DNA of 64,000 nucleotides from Curtobacterium luteum (GTDB taxonomy: Bacteria; Actinomycetota; Actinomycetes; Actinomycetales; Microbacteriaceae): contig NZ_BMOI01000004.1 of NCBI RefSeq assembly GCF_014646995.1, positions 95,860 through 159,859 on the forward strand, given 5' to 3'. The notes below the pieces were generated by a model. That model was not told where the DNA came from. It searched no databases and worked only from the letters and a program-made list of their open reading frames with translations. Of the stretch, positions 53,965 to 62,276 are shown piece after piece (the first letter of the stretch is position 1; each line of letters opens with the position of its first letter). The translations under genes and the position numbers were made by a program.

Positions 53965-54612
53965 ATGACCACGATCGGCATCATCGGAGCAGGCAACATC
54001 GGATCCCAGCTGGCACGCCTCGCCGTGCAGCACGGCCACGAGGTGGTGATCGCCAACTCCCGCGGCCCGGAGACGCTCACCGACCTGGTGGACGAGCTCG
54101 GCCCGTCGGCACGCGCCGCCACCCGCGACGAGGCGGCGGCAGCCGGGGAGGTCGTCATCGTCACGACCCCGCTCGCCGCGATCGAGACCATCCCCGTCGA
54201 GCCCCTCACCGGCAAGGTCGTCATCGACACGAACAACTACTACCCGCAGCGCGACGGGCACATCGCGGCGCTCGACGACGAGACGACGACCACCGCGGAG
54301 CTCCTCCAGGCCCACCTGCCCGCCTCGCACGTCGTCAAGGCGTTCAACCACATCGGCGCCGCCGACCTCACCGGTCACGCGAGCCCGGCGGGCACGGCCG
54401 ACCGCCGCGCACTCGTCATCGCCGGTGACGACGAGGGCGCCAAGCAGGCCGTCACCGCGCTCATCGACGCGTTCGGGTTCGACGTCGTCGACGCCGGGCC
54501 GCTCGCCGAGGGGTGGCGCATCCAGCGCGACACCCCCGGGTACGGTCCGCGCCTGACCGCGGACGAGCTCCGCGAGGCGCTCGCCGCCGCGAAGCGGTAC
54601 CGCGACCAGTAG
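53965..54612 (+). CDS. NAD(P)-binding reductase of the F420-dependent NADP oxidoreductase family
   Basis: 215 residues. Rossmann fold GIIGAGNIGSQLARLAVQHGH, NSRGPETL, VVIDTNNYYPQRDG, VKAFNHIGA and a C-terminal helical region. The family transfers hydride between NADPH and F420 or acts as an unassigned reductase; F420 use cannot be read from this sequence alone. No clear ribosome-binding site before ATG 53965. Confidence 0.88.
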   Translation: MTTIGIIGAGNIGSQLARLAVQHGHEVVIANSRGPETLTDLVDELGPSARAATRDEAAAAGEVVIVTTPLAAIETIPVEPLTGKVVIDTNNYYPQRDGHIAALDDETTTTAELLQAHLPASHVVKAFNHIGAADLTGHASPAGTADRRALVIAGDDEGAKQAVTALIDAFGFDVVDAGPLAEGWRIQRDTPGYGPRLTADELREALAAAKRYRDQ

Positions 54613-54638
54613 GTCGGCACGGGCCGGGTCGGCGGGCC

Positions 54639-54780
54639 GCGAGACTCGCGGGTCGGCAGGCGGCGAGACTCGCGCTGAGCGACAGATCGCGCGCGTGCGA
54701 GCGCGAGAACGGTCGCCCACGGCGAGACTCGCCGCAGCCGCCGCGAGACTCGCCGCGGCGAGACTCGCCGCCGCCGCGAG
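54639..54780. repeat. Family-B palindrome, copy 3 (GCGAGACTCGC)
   Basis: GCGAGACTCGC or CGAGACTCG occurs six times in about 140 bp between convergent genes. The central GAGCGACAgatCGCGCG and GAGCGCGAGAACGGTCGC inner pair matches copies at 18964 and 19180. Confidence 0.75.
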
Positions 54781-54794
54781 CCTCGCGCCGCGCC

Positions 54795-55775
54795 TCAGCG
54801 CCGCGCGGTCGCACCGTCGAAGATGACGGTCATCTCGGTGACGTCCTCCTCGGACGGCGCCCACGCGGCGCCGGCCTCGGCGTTCTGCGTGATCTGCTCC
54901 GGCTTCGTCGCCCCCGCGATGACGCTCGACAGTCCGGGCTGGGCCAGCAGCCAGGCGAACGTCGCCTGCAGCATCGTCACACCCCGCTGGTCGCAGAACC
55001 GCTGGAACTCGTCGAGTACGTCCCACGGGGCGTCGGCCAGCAGCTGCGGCTTCGACGTGCTGAGGCGTCCGTCCGCCGGTCCGCCCGCCTTCGTGTACTT
55101 GCCCGTGAGGAGCCCGTTGTACAGCGGGAAGTACGGCAGGAACCCGAGGGCGTACGCCCGGACGGCGGGGAGCACCTCGTCCTCGACGCCGCGCGCCAGG
55201 GGGCTGTACTCGTTCTGCGCCGACACGAACTGCGTGGTGCCGGCGATGGACGCGGTGAGCTCGGCCTCGGCGATCTGCCACCCGGCGAAGTTCGAGTGGC
55301 CGACGTAGCGGATCTTGCCCTCGCGGACGAGGTCGTCGAGCACGGAGAGCGTCTCCTCGATCGGCGTGACGCTGTCCGGCGCGTGCATCTGGTACAGGTC
55401 GATCCAGTCCGTCCCGAGGCGTCGGAGCGACGACTCGACCGCGAGCCGGACGTAGCGCCGCGAGCCGCGCACTCCCCAGTCCGGCCCGTTCGCACCCTGC
55501 ATGTCGAGGCCGAACTTGGTCGCGAGCACGATCTCGTCCCGGCGACCGGCGACGGCCTTCCCGAGCATCTCCTCGCTGAGGCCGGGACGACCGCCGTAGA
55601 TGTCCGCGCAGTCGAACAGGGTGACCCCGGCGTCGAGTGCGGCATGCACCACCGCGTCGGTGCCCTCCTGCGTCTCGGAGGCGGTGCCCGGCCGTCCGAA
55701 GTTGTTGCAGCCGAGGCCGACGGTGGACACGACGAGCCCCGAGGGCCCGAGCGGACGGTGTTCGATTCCGGTCAT
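54795..55775 (-). CDS. Aldo/keto reductase
   Basis: 326 residues, NADPH-dependent (alpha/beta)8 oxidoreductase. LGLGCNNFG, FDCADIYGG (catalytic Asp, Tyr), ATKFG (Lys), LYQMHAPD (His), GHSNFAGWQ and SVIAGATKPEQITQN. Possible general stress role; substrate unknown. ATG 55775 is set by TACGGT 6 nt upstream (leaderless). Confidence 0.93.
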   Translation of the reverse strand: MTGIEHRPLGPSGLVVSTVGLGCNNFGRPGTASETQEGTDAVVHAALDAGVTLFDCADIYGGRPGLSEEMLGKAVAGRRDEIVLATKFGLDMQGANGPDWGVRGSRRYVRLAVESSLRRLGTDWIDLYQMHAPDSVTPIEETLSVLDDLVREGKIRYVGHSNFAGWQIAEAELTASIAGTTQFVSAQNEYSPLARGVEDEVLPAVRAYALGFLPYFPLYNGLLTGKYTKAGGPADGRLSTSKPQLLADAPWDVLDEFQRFCDQRGVTMLQATFAWLLAQPGLSSVIAGATKPEQITQNAEAGAAWAPSEEDVTEMTVIFDGATARR

Positions 55776-55781
55776 GCCCCG

Positions 55782-55787
55782 ACCGTA
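55782..55787 (-). promoter_or_regulatory. -10 hexamer TACGGT for the aldo/keto reductase (leaderless)
   Basis: Minus-strand TACGGT ends 6 nt before ATG 55775; no ribosome-binding site between. Confidence 0.45.
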
Positions 55788-55885
55788 CCGGCGACCGGCC
55801 GCGGACGGCCCCGAACTGGGGATGCGCCCGCCCGGGGGCTCCCCGATACAACTGAGTCTGGATCAGACCAGCGGAGGGAGCTGCA

Positions 55886-57076
55886 GTGGCGTCGCATCGC
55901 ATGCCGGAGTCCGAACGACCTCGTCGGCCGGTCCCCGCCTGGGTCACCGCTCCCCCGGAGGACGGCCTGGAGGCACGCCCCGCGCCCGCCACGACGGCCG
56001 CCGCCCTGCCCGTGGCCGGTCCGCCCGTGGCCGGTCCGCCCGTGGCCGGTCCGCCCGTGGCCGGCCCCACGGCGGTCGTGGCCCCGGCCCCCGCGGGTGT
56101 CGCCGCCGCGGCTCCTGCTGCTGCCGCTGCCGAGGTCGAGGCCGCGGACCCCGTCGCCGGTGGGTCCGCCCCGCTCGCCGACGTCGTCGGTGGGTCCGCC
56201 CCGCTCGCCGACGTCGTCGTCCCCGACTTCCCGCCGGACCAGGACCTCCTGCCGCCGGCGCCGACCTCCCCCGCGGTCCACACCCTGCCGTTCGACCAGC
56301 TCCTGACCGCGTCCCCGGCACCGGTCTCCCCGGTCGACGCCGGTCCGCTCGCCACCCCTGCGGCGGCGGCTCCGGCCCCCGTCGCTCCCCGGGCACCGGC
56401 CGTCCCGACGGTCGGGCAGCCGCGCTTCTCGGTCCCGGGCCTCGAGCACGTGGTCGTGCAGGGCACCGAACCCGAGCCGACCGGACCCGTCGGGTACCGC
56501 ACGCCCGCGCGGTTCGCCGCCCGCCAGGGTGTCGTCGCACCGCCGCTGACCACGGACGCATCCGCCGGCGCCGCGGCACTCGCTGGCGCACCCGCGTCCG
56601 CTGTCGGACCGGGCCTCCCGGTCGCGCCGCAGGCCGACGCGGCGCCGACCCTCGCCGCGCCCGTGGTGCGCGAACCCGCCCCGACCGAGCCGATCCTCCA
56701 GTCCGGCGCAGCCCCGACGGAGGCGACCGCCGCGGACCCGGCGACCACCCGGCGACTCGGCGCGACGCCCGGAGCGGTCCTCGGAGCGCTGGCCGGACTC
56801 GCCACGCTCGGACTGGCCGCATGGTGGTTCACCGCGCCGTCGACCGTGCACTGGGTCGGGGTGCTCCTCGGCGTGCTCGCTCTCGTGGTGTCGATCGTCG
56901 TGCTCCGCGACCGGACCGCCACCTGGCAGCGGCCCGTCGCACTGCTCGGTGCCGTGCTCGGCGCTGTCGGCACCCTGGTGCTGTTGTGGGCGGTGGCCTC
57001 GGCGCTGCTGCCGGCGGCCGGCATCACGTTGCCCGACCTCACCGGGACCGGGACCGTCCCGACCGTCGCGCCGTAG
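55886..57076 (+). CDS. Hypothetical membrane protein with long Pro/Ala-rich repeat domain
   Basis: 396 residues from GTG 55886 (GGAGGGAG upstream). The first ~280 residues are disordered Pro/Ala/Val-rich sequence with four VAGPP units and a duplicated GGSAPLADVV. The C-terminal ~115 residues hold three or four membrane helices (PGAVLGALAGLATLGLAAWW, VGVLLGVLALVVSIVVL, LLGAVLGAVGTLVLLWAVAS). No family recognised. A GGAGGC-family half-repeat lies at 55961-55977 in the disordered part. Its length probably varies between strains. Confidence 0.75.
   Translation: MASHRMPESERPRRPVPAWVTAPPEDGLEARPAPATTAAALPVAGPPVAGPPVAGPPVAGPTAVVAPAPAGVAAAAPAAAAAEVEAADPVAGGSAPLADVVGGSAPLADVVVPDFPPDQDLLPPAPTSPAVHTLPFDQLLTASPAPVSPVDAGPLATPAAAAPAPVAPRAPAVPTVGQPRFSVPGLEHVVVQGTEPEPTGPVGYRTPARFAARQGVVAPPLTTDASAGAAALAGAPASAVGPGLPVAPQADAAPTLAAPVVREPAPTEPILQSGAAPTEATAADPATTRRLGATPGAVLGALAGLATLGLAAWWFTAPSTVHWVGVLLGVLALVVSIVVLRDRTATWQRPVALLGAVLGAVGTLVLLWAVASALLPAAGITLPDLTGTGTVPTVAP
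56010..56218 (+). repeat. In-gene tandem repeats: 15-bp x4 and 30-bp x2
   Basis: CCCGTGGCCGGTCCG (15 bp, encoding VAGPP) repeats four times at about 56010-56069. A 30-bp unit encoding GGSAPLADVV is repeated exactly at 56159-56188 and 56189-56218. Both keep the reading frame. Confidence 0.9.
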
Positions 57077-57080
57077 GCCG

Positions 57081-57938
57081 TCAGACCGCGCGGATGACGC
57101 CTCGGGACAGGATCGCGTTCGTGAGGGCGTCCACGGGCTCCCGCTGCGTCGTCGGGTTCGCGATGAGGACGTAGTCGACGGCGGGCAGGTCCGGCAGCGC
57201 CAGCCGCTGCGACACCTTCACGAGGTCCGCCGGGATGAGCGAGTGCGGGAACACCGCGACGCCGATGCCCGCCCGCACCGCCGCGAGCACGCCGTTCACG
57301 TCGCGGGTGTTGCACGTGATCCGCCAGGTACGCCCCGCGGCCTCGAGCGCGTCGATCGCCATCTGCCGGCTGATGCTCGGCGCCTGGTAGACGATGAGCG
57401 GCACCGGCTCGCCCGCTTCGAGCGCGATGCCGTCCTGCGCCATCCACACCATCTGGTCGGTCGCGACGCGGGTGCCCTCGGCGGACTCCCCCGCGGTCTG
57501 CTTGATGAAGACGAGGTCGAGCTGGCCCGCGTGCACCCGGCGCAGCAGCGGCGCGGACTGGTTCACCGTGAGCTCGAGGTTCACCTGCGGGTGCAGGCGC
57601 CGGAAGTCCCGGAGGATGCGCGGCAGCTGGGTGATCGCGAGGTCGTCGGCGGCGCCGAAGCGGAGCCGCCCGCGGGTCGCCGCCCCGGAGAAGTACGCGT
57701 CCGCCGTCGCGTGTGCCGCGAGGATCGTCCGCGCGAACCCGGCCATCGCGTCCCCGTTGTCCGTGAGCGTGACCCCGCGGGTGTCCCGGGCCACCAGGGT
57801 CCGTGCAACCGCTGCCTCGAGGCGACGCACGTGCTGCGAGACCGTCGGCTGGCTGATCCCGAGTCGGACCCCGGCGGCCGTGAAGCTCTGCGTCTCCGCG
57901 ACCGCGAGGAAGGTCCGCAGCAGCACCGGGTCGAGCAC
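57081..57938 (-). CDS. LysR-family transcriptional regulator
   Basis: 285 residues. N-terminal HTH LLRTFLAVAETQSFTAAGVR, LGISQPTVSQHVRRLE, then a periplasmic-binding-like co-inducer domain starting RGRLRFGAADDLA. GTG 57938 with GAGGGGG. Divergent from an MFS transporter, which it likely controls. The intergenic span holds ATTCGA...TCGAAT and ATGG...CCAT inverted pairs as candidate T-N11-A sites. Confidence 0.93.
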   Translation of the reverse strand: MLDPVLLRTFLAVAETQSFTAAGVRLGISQPTVSQHVRRLEAAVARTLVARDTRGVTLTDNGDAMAGFARTILAAHATADAYFSGAATRGRLRFGAADDLAITQLPRILRDFRRLHPQVNLELTVNQSAPLLRRVHAGQLDLVFIKQTAGESAEGTRVATDQMVWMAQDGIALEAGEPVPLIVYQAPSISRQMAIDALEAAGRTWRITCNTRDVNGVLAAVRAGIGVAVFPHSLIPADLVKVSQRLALPDLPAVDYVLIANPTTQREPVDALTNAILSRGVIRAV

Positions 57939-58011
57939 GGCTGTACCCCCTCATTCGACATCGCAATGGACTGATAGCAACCATACGGGGATCGAATGGG
58001 CTGCGGACAAG

Positions 58012-58017
58012 TAGTTT
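58012..58017 (+). promoter_or_regulatory. -10 hexamer TAGTTT for the MFS gene
   Basis: TAGTTT lies 43 nt before GTG 58061, leaving a leader of about 36 nt with GGAG. The upstream ATTCGA/TCGAAT pair (about 57953-57958 and 57991-57996) sits at about -30 to -70, where a LysR activator would bind. Confidence 0.4.
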
Positions 58018-58060
58018 CGAACGGGTACCGTTCCACCCCCGATGTTCGGAGACCCCAGCC

Positions 58061-59386
58061 GTGAGTGCGTCATCGACGACCCTCCCCCCGCCCACCGAAC
58101 CACTGCCCGTCATCGCCGAACGTCCGCCGTGGCGGCACACCCTCATCGCACTGTCGGTGCCGAACTTCCGGATCTTCACGGCGACGAACCTCGTGGCGAT
58201 GACCGCCGGGTGGATGCAGCGGATCGCGCAGGACTGGCTCGTGCTCCAGCTGACCGGGTCGGTGGCACAGGTCGGCATCACCGTGGCGTGCCAGTTCGCG
58301 CCGATGCTCTTCTTCGGCCTCTTCGGCGGGGTCATCGTCGACCGGTTCTCGAAGCGGGCGCTGATGATGCTGACGCAGGGCGCGTTCGCGGTCCTGTCGC
58401 TGCTGCTCGCCGTGCTCACCCTGACCGGCGTCGTGGAGGCGTGGCACATCTGGGTGATCGCGTTCCTCGTCGGCATGGTCACCGTCGTCGACAACCCGGC
58501 ACGCCAGGTGTTCGTGACGGAGATCGTCGGCCACCAGCACCTCCGGAACGCGATCAGCGTCAACTCGAGCGTGTTCCAGCTCGGCGGCATGATCGGGCCC
58601 GCCCTGTCGGGGGCGCTCCTCGTGGCCGTCGGGGCAGGCTGGTCGTTCGGGGTCAACGCCGTCGCGTGCGCCGCGGTGGTCGTGACGCTCGGGTTCCTCC
58701 GCGTGTCCGAACTGCACCGGACCCCGCCGGCACCCCGGACCAAGGGGCAGCTCGTCGAGGGGCCCCGGTACGCGATGCGCAAGCCGACCATCCTCGTGCC
58801 GGTGGTGCTCATGGCGTTCTTCTCGGTGTTCGCGCTGACGATGCCCGTGCTGCTGTCGGCCTTCGCGTCCGAGGTGTACGACGTCGGGGCCGGTGGCTAC
58901 GGGGTGTTCAACTCCGCGGTCGCGATCGGGGCCTTGGCCGGGGCGCTGCTGTCCACGCGGCGGGCGGTGGTGCGGCTCCGCACGATCGTCGGCGGGGTGT
59001 TCTGGACGGGCGTGCTGCTCGTGGCCACCGGGCTCGTGCCGGTCATCGCGCCGTTCACGGTGGCACTCGTGGCCGTCGGGATGTCGCAGCTGCTGTTCAT
59101 GACCGCGTCGAACTCGCTCGTGCAGCTGTCCTCGAACGTGGCGATCCGCGGCCGGGTGATGTCGCTGTACGTCCTCGTGCTGCTCGGCGGACAGGCGATC
59201 GGCGGGCCGGTGATGGGCCAGGTGGTGGACCACTTCGGGGCGCACGTGGGGATGGTCGTCGCGGGAGGCGTGCCCGCGGCCGCGGCCGCGGTCGTCGCGC
59301 TCGTGCTCGCGCGGCGGGGCGGCCTGCACCTCGCGGTGCGGATGCGGCACCACGTGCCGGTGCCCGCGATCGTCGGGCACCGCTGA
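58061..59386 (+). CDS. MFS transporter (DHA3/enterobactin-exporter-like)
   Basis: 441 residues, about 12 helices. LTGSVAQVGITVACQFAPML, GVIVDRFSKRALMM (motif A), DNPARQVFVTEIV and NAISVNSSVFQLGGMIGPAL place it in the MFS_3 group that includes drug and siderophore exporters. GTG 58061, GGAG upstream. Under the divergent LysR regulator (inference). Confidence 0.92.
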   Translation: MSASSTTLPPPTEPLPVIAERPPWRHTLIALSVPNFRIFTATNLVAMTAGWMQRIAQDWLVLQLTGSVAQVGITVACQFAPMLFFGLFGGVIVDRFSKRALMMLTQGAFAVLSLLLAVLTLTGVVEAWHIWVIAFLVGMVTVVDNPARQVFVTEIVGHQHLRNAISVNSSVFQLGGMIGPALSGALLVAVGAGWSFGVNAVACAAVVVTLGFLRVSELHRTPPAPRTKGQLVEGPRYAMRKPTILVPVVLMAFFSVFALTMPVLLSAFASEVYDVGAGGYGVFNSAVAIGALAGALLSTRRAVVRLRTIVGGVFWTGVLLVATGLVPVIAPFTVALVAVGMSQLLFMTASNSLVQLSSNVAIRGRVMSLYVLVLLGGQAIGGPVMGQVVDHFGAHVGMVVAGGVPAAAAAVVALVLARRGGLHLAVRMRHHVPVPAIVGHR

Positions 59387-59428
59387 GGGGCGCGGCGCGC
59401 GGCGCGCGCGGCCCGCGGCGCGCGCCGC

Positions 59429-59490
59429 CGCACAACCAAAGTCGCTTCGCACCGCGTGATCGCGCGGTGCGAAGCGACTTTGGTTGTGCG
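59429..59490. terminator. Perfect 28-bp inverted repeat after the MFS gene (family D)
   Basis: Arms 59429-59456 and 59463-59490 are perfectly complementary; the arm begins CGCACAACCAAAGTCGCTTC and the loop is TGATCG. It is directly followed by a second hairpin at 59524. This is one of the longest perfect stems in the window and lies between convergent genes. Confidence 0.85.
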
Positions 59491-59523
59491 AACGCGACCT
59501 GACGTGCGCTCGACAGGGGGCGG

Positions 59524-59571
59524 GACGGCCTGGAGGCCCGTGGCGGGGTCGCCACGGGCCTCCAGGCCGTC
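59524..59571. terminator. Perfect 22-bp GGAGGC-family hairpin
   Basis: GACGGCCTGGAGGCCCGTGG begins the left arm (59524-59545), exactly matched by 59550-59571 across a GGGT loop. It ends 12 bp before the 3' end of the convergent epimerase gene, so it probably terminates both. Confidence 0.8.
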
Positions 59572-59582
59572 GAACGGTCGCG

Positions 59583-60230
59583 TCAGTACGCGACGCCGAA
59601 GCGCGCCTGGTGGTGCGCCGGCGTGACGATCTCGTCGACGAACGCGATCGCGAAGTCCTCGCCCGAGATGTCCGAGTTGCCCTCGGCGTCGGTGAGGAGG
59701 ACGTCGTCCGTCGTGCGGTAGCTGCCGGTGCGCTCGCCCGGGTTGTAGCCGCCGAACGCCGCCGCGGGGCTGACGTAGAACCAGTCGACGTCCGTGTCCG
59801 AGGCCTGCAGCGCCTCGAGGATCGCACCATGGCTCTTCGCCTCGCCCGCGAAGGCGTCCGGGAAGTCGGGGGTGTCGTAGAGGCGGGGGCCGCCCTCCGC
59901 GACGAAGAGGGACCCGGCGCCGCCGACGATGCCGAGTCGTGCGCCGGCCGCCGAGGCTGCATCGACGAAGTGCTGGAAGCGGTCCTTCAGCTCGGACCCG
60001 TCGGCCTGGACGGCGTGGAGCGAGACGACGATGACGTCCGCGCCCGCGGTGACCTCCGAGACGAAGCCCTCGTCGAACGCGTCGCCCTGCGCGAGCGTCA
60101 GCCCCTCGGCCGGCTCGAGCTTCGACGTGTCGCGCGCGACGGCGGTGACGGCGATGCCGCGGGAGAGGGCCTCGCGGGTGATGGCGGAGCCGGCGTACCC
60201 GGTGCCTCCGAAGACGACGATGCTGGTCAT
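59583..60230 (-). CDS. NAD(P)-dependent epimerase/oxidoreductase (atypical SDR)
   Basis: 215 residues from ATG 60230 (AAAGGAC upstream). IVVFGGTGYAGSAITREALS is the nucleotide-binding loop; VSLHAVQ, GGAGSLFVAEGGPRLYD and DWFYVSPAAAFG follow, as in the YwnB/BlvRB-like group of NAD(P)H-binding proteins. Divergent from an HxlR regulator, a frequent pairing for redox or electrophile response. Confidence 0.9.
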   Translation of the reverse strand: MTSIVVFGGTGYAGSAITREALSRGIAVTAVARDTSKLEPAEGLTLAQGDAFDEGFVSEVTAGADVIVVSLHAVQADGSELKDRFQHFVDAASAAGARLGIVGGAGSLFVAEGGPRLYDTPDFPDAFAGEAKSHGAILEALQASDTDVDWFYVSPAAAFGGYNPGERTGSYRTTDDVLLTDAEGNSDISGEDFAIAFVDEIVTPAHHQARFGVAY

Positions 60231-60294
60231 GGCAGTCCTTTCGTGGGGGTCGTGCTGCTGGTGCGTGCGGCGTGTGGACGACGCGGCGCCACTC

Positions 60295-60324
60295 ACTGTA
60301 CGGGTGTTACTCTCTTTCGGTAAG
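60295..60324. promoter_or_regulatory. Epimerase promoter with HxlR-type TTAC/GTAA operator
   Basis: On the minus strand TTACCG (60323-60318) and TACAGT (60300-60295), 17 bp apart, form a plausible -35/-10 pair. TTAC...GTAA half-sites (60307-60310, 60319-60322) overlap the -35 side, the usual HxlR target type. Confidence 0.45.
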
Positions 60325-60356
60325 TAGGCACCTGACAGTGCGTAACGGAGGTCGTC

Positions 60357-60719
60357 GTGTCCGCTCTGGAGTACACCCCCTACGTGGCCGACTGCCCGTC
60401 GCGCCAGCTCCTCGACCGCATCGGCGACCGGTGGAGCGTCCTGACCATCGGGTCGCTCGTCGACGGCCCGCAGCGGTACTCCACGATCGCGAACCGCGTC
60501 GAAGGGGTCTCGCAGAAGATGCTGACGCAGACCCTGCGAGCGCTCGAGCGGGACGGCCTCGTCACCCGCACGGTGTTCCCCGAGATCCCGCCGCACGTCG
60601 AGTACGAACTCACGGACCGGGGTCGCTCCCTCCGGAACGTGCTCGAACCACTCGAGCGCTGGGCGACCGAGCACATGGACGACGTCGCGGAGTCGCGCGC
60701 GGAGTACGACGCGCGGTGA
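60357..60719 (+). CDS. HxlR-family transcriptional regulator
   Basis: 120 residues. CPSRQLLDRIGDRWSVLTIG, RYSTIANRVEGVSQKMLTQT, LRALERDGLVTRTVFPEIPP and VEYELTDRGRSL are the canonical HxlR blocks. The conserved Cys13 near the N-terminus could sense electrophiles or oxidants. GTG 60357 with GGAGG. Likely controls the divergent epimerase and perhaps the downstream quinone reductase. Confidence 0.94.
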   Translation: MSALEYTPYVADCPSRQLLDRIGDRWSVLTIGSLVDGPQRYSTIANRVEGVSQKMLTQTLRALERDGLVTRTVFPEIPPHVEYELTDRGRSLRNVLEPLERWATEHMDDVAESRAEYDAR

Positions 60720-60798
60720 GGCCGGCGGGCGCGTCCGAGTCCAGCGTGTCTGACGTTCGCCTGGAATCCGGTCCCCGACCCGGTGGTTGCCTGGGGAC

Positions 60799-61827
60799 AT
60801 GCGATCAGTCGTCTACTCGAAGCCCGGTGACTCGTCCGTCCTGACTGTCGTGGAGCGCCCGCTCCCCGAGCCCGGACCCGGCGAGGTCCGCGTCCGCATC
60901 GTGACCTCCGGCGTCAACCCCACCGACTGGAAGGCCCGCGCCGGCGGTACCTACGGCGACGGTCTGCCGTTCCCCGAGGTCACGCCGAACCAGGACGGCT
61001 CGGGCGTCGTCGACGCTGTCGGTCCGGAGGTCGACGACCTCCGGGTCGGTGACCGCGTCTGGCTGTTCATGGCCGCGTCCGGCCGACCGACCGGCACGGC
61101 GCAGGAGTACACCGTCGTCCCCGCCGAGCGCGCGGTCCCCCTGCCCGACGGGGTCGGCCACGACGTCGGAGCGTCGCTCGGCGTGCCCGCGATGACCGCC
61201 CACCGCGCACTCACCACGCACGAGCACGGCCCGGACCGCCTGGCGCCGGGCGCACTCTCGGGCAAGACGGTCCTCGTCGCGGGTGGCGCCGGGGCCGTCG
61301 GGCACGCGGCGATCCAGCTCGCCCGCTGGGCCGGAGCGACCGTGGTCTCGACGATCAGCTCCGACGCGAAGGCTGCCCTCGCAACGGCAGCCGGAGCACA
61401 CCACGTCGTGAACTACCGGGACGACGACGCCGCCGACCAGATCCGGCAGATCGCTCCGGACGGCGTGGACATCGTCGTCGAGGTGTCGATCCCGCAGAAC
61501 GCCCAGCTCGTGGCGGAGGTGCTGGCCAACCACGGCGTCGTCTCGATCTACGCGAACAACGGTGGGGACGAGGCGACGCTGCCGATCCGACCGAACATGA
61601 GCGTCAACGCCCGCTACCAGTTCCTGCTGCTGTACACGATCGGGGACGAAGCGCTGGCCGCCGCCGCCGCGGACGTGACGGCGGCCCTCCGCGACGGGGT
61701 CCTGCCGGTCGGCGAGGACGCCGGGCTGCCGCTGACCCGGTTCCCGCTCGAGGAGACCGCTGCGGCGCACGACGCGGTCGAGGGTGACGCCGTCGGCAAG
61801 GTACTCATCGAGGTCGGCGAGGAGTGA
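60799..61827 (+). CDS. NADPH:quinone reductase-type zinc-free MDR oxidoreductase
   Basis: 342 residues. GEVRVRIVTSGVNPTDWKAR, NQDGSGVVDAVG, GDRVWLF, cofactor loop VAGGAGAVGHAAIQLARWAG, and no catalytic zinc Cys/His set. These match the quinone-oxidoreductase group that detoxifies quinones and enals. ATG 60799. Fits an HxlR-controlled electrophile response. Confidence 0.92.
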   Translation: MRSVVYSKPGDSSVLTVVERPLPEPGPGEVRVRIVTSGVNPTDWKARAGGTYGDGLPFPEVTPNQDGSGVVDAVGPEVDDLRVGDRVWLFMAASGRPTGTAQEYTVVPAERAVPLPDGVGHDVGASLGVPAMTAHRALTTHEHGPDRLAPGALSGKTVLVAGGAGAVGHAAIQLARWAGATVVSTISSDAKAALATAAGAHHVVNYRDDDAADQIRQIAPDGVDIVVEVSIPQNAQLVAEVLANHGVVSIYANNGGDEATLPIRPNMSVNARYQFLLLYTIGDEALAAAAADVTAALRDGVLPVGEDAGLPLTRFPLEETAAAHDAVEGDAVGKVLIEVGEE

Positions 61828-61836
61828 GCTCACTCC
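61821..61836. promoter_or_regulatory. 16-bp perfect palindrome at the reductase stop codon
   Basis: GGAGTGAGCTCACTCC covers the TGA stop at 61825-61827. It has no loop, so it is more like a protein-binding site or chance than a hairpin terminator. The rest of 61837-62048 holds a duplicated GGGGCCGCGGCGTCCGC and no gene. Confidence 0.4.
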
Positions 61837-62048
61837 GCGGGGCATGACCTCGTGGCTTGACCTCGGGGCGTGGCCGCGTGACCGCGTGACAGCGGGGCCG
61901 CGGCGTCCGCGGGGCCGCGGCGTCCGCTCGGCCCGCAACGAGCACGCGCCGCGTCCGCCGGTGATCCGGTCGGGCGCGGCGCGTGGGGCGTCGGCATGGC
62001 AGCTCCGTCACGATGTGACCGCTCCGGGCCGCCGGTCAGGGCGTCGGC

Positions 62049-62276
62049 TCAGCGTGCGAGCGCGGCGGCGAGGCGTGCCTCGAAGCGACGGCGGGCAGCG
62101 ACCCGCTCGCGCTCGATGTTCGCGGCGATGACCTCGAGGTCTTCGTAGTCGGCGTCGGTGGTGTCGTCGGTCCAGTTGGGGGTGTACACCCGGGACCGAC
62201 CGAAGGGCTTCGGTTCGGGGGTCACGATGGTCATGTGGGGATGGTACGTCGAGCGTCCGACAAATCGTGTGCGCAT
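62049..62276 (-). CDS. Small hypothetical protein downstream of the GAF-like gene
   Basis: 75 residues from ATG 62276, which shares one base with the upstream stop (TGATG) and has AGGAAAGG before it. Alternatively ATG 62234 (61 residues) with TACCAT 6 nt upstream could be a separate leaderless start. The C-terminal half is a charged helix (YEDLEVIAANIERERVAARR). No family recognised. Confidence 0.65.
   Translation of the reverse strand: MRTRFVGRSTYHPHMTIVTPEPKPFGRSRVYTPNWTDDTTDADYEDLEVIAANIERERVAARRRFEARLAAALAR

Noticed and set aside
53872..58812. A 1646-codon open frame on the minus strand spanning many genes
   Set aside because: It runs antisense or out of frame through at least five well-supported genes, has a low-complexity composition and no start signals; high GC removes stops in the shadow frame.
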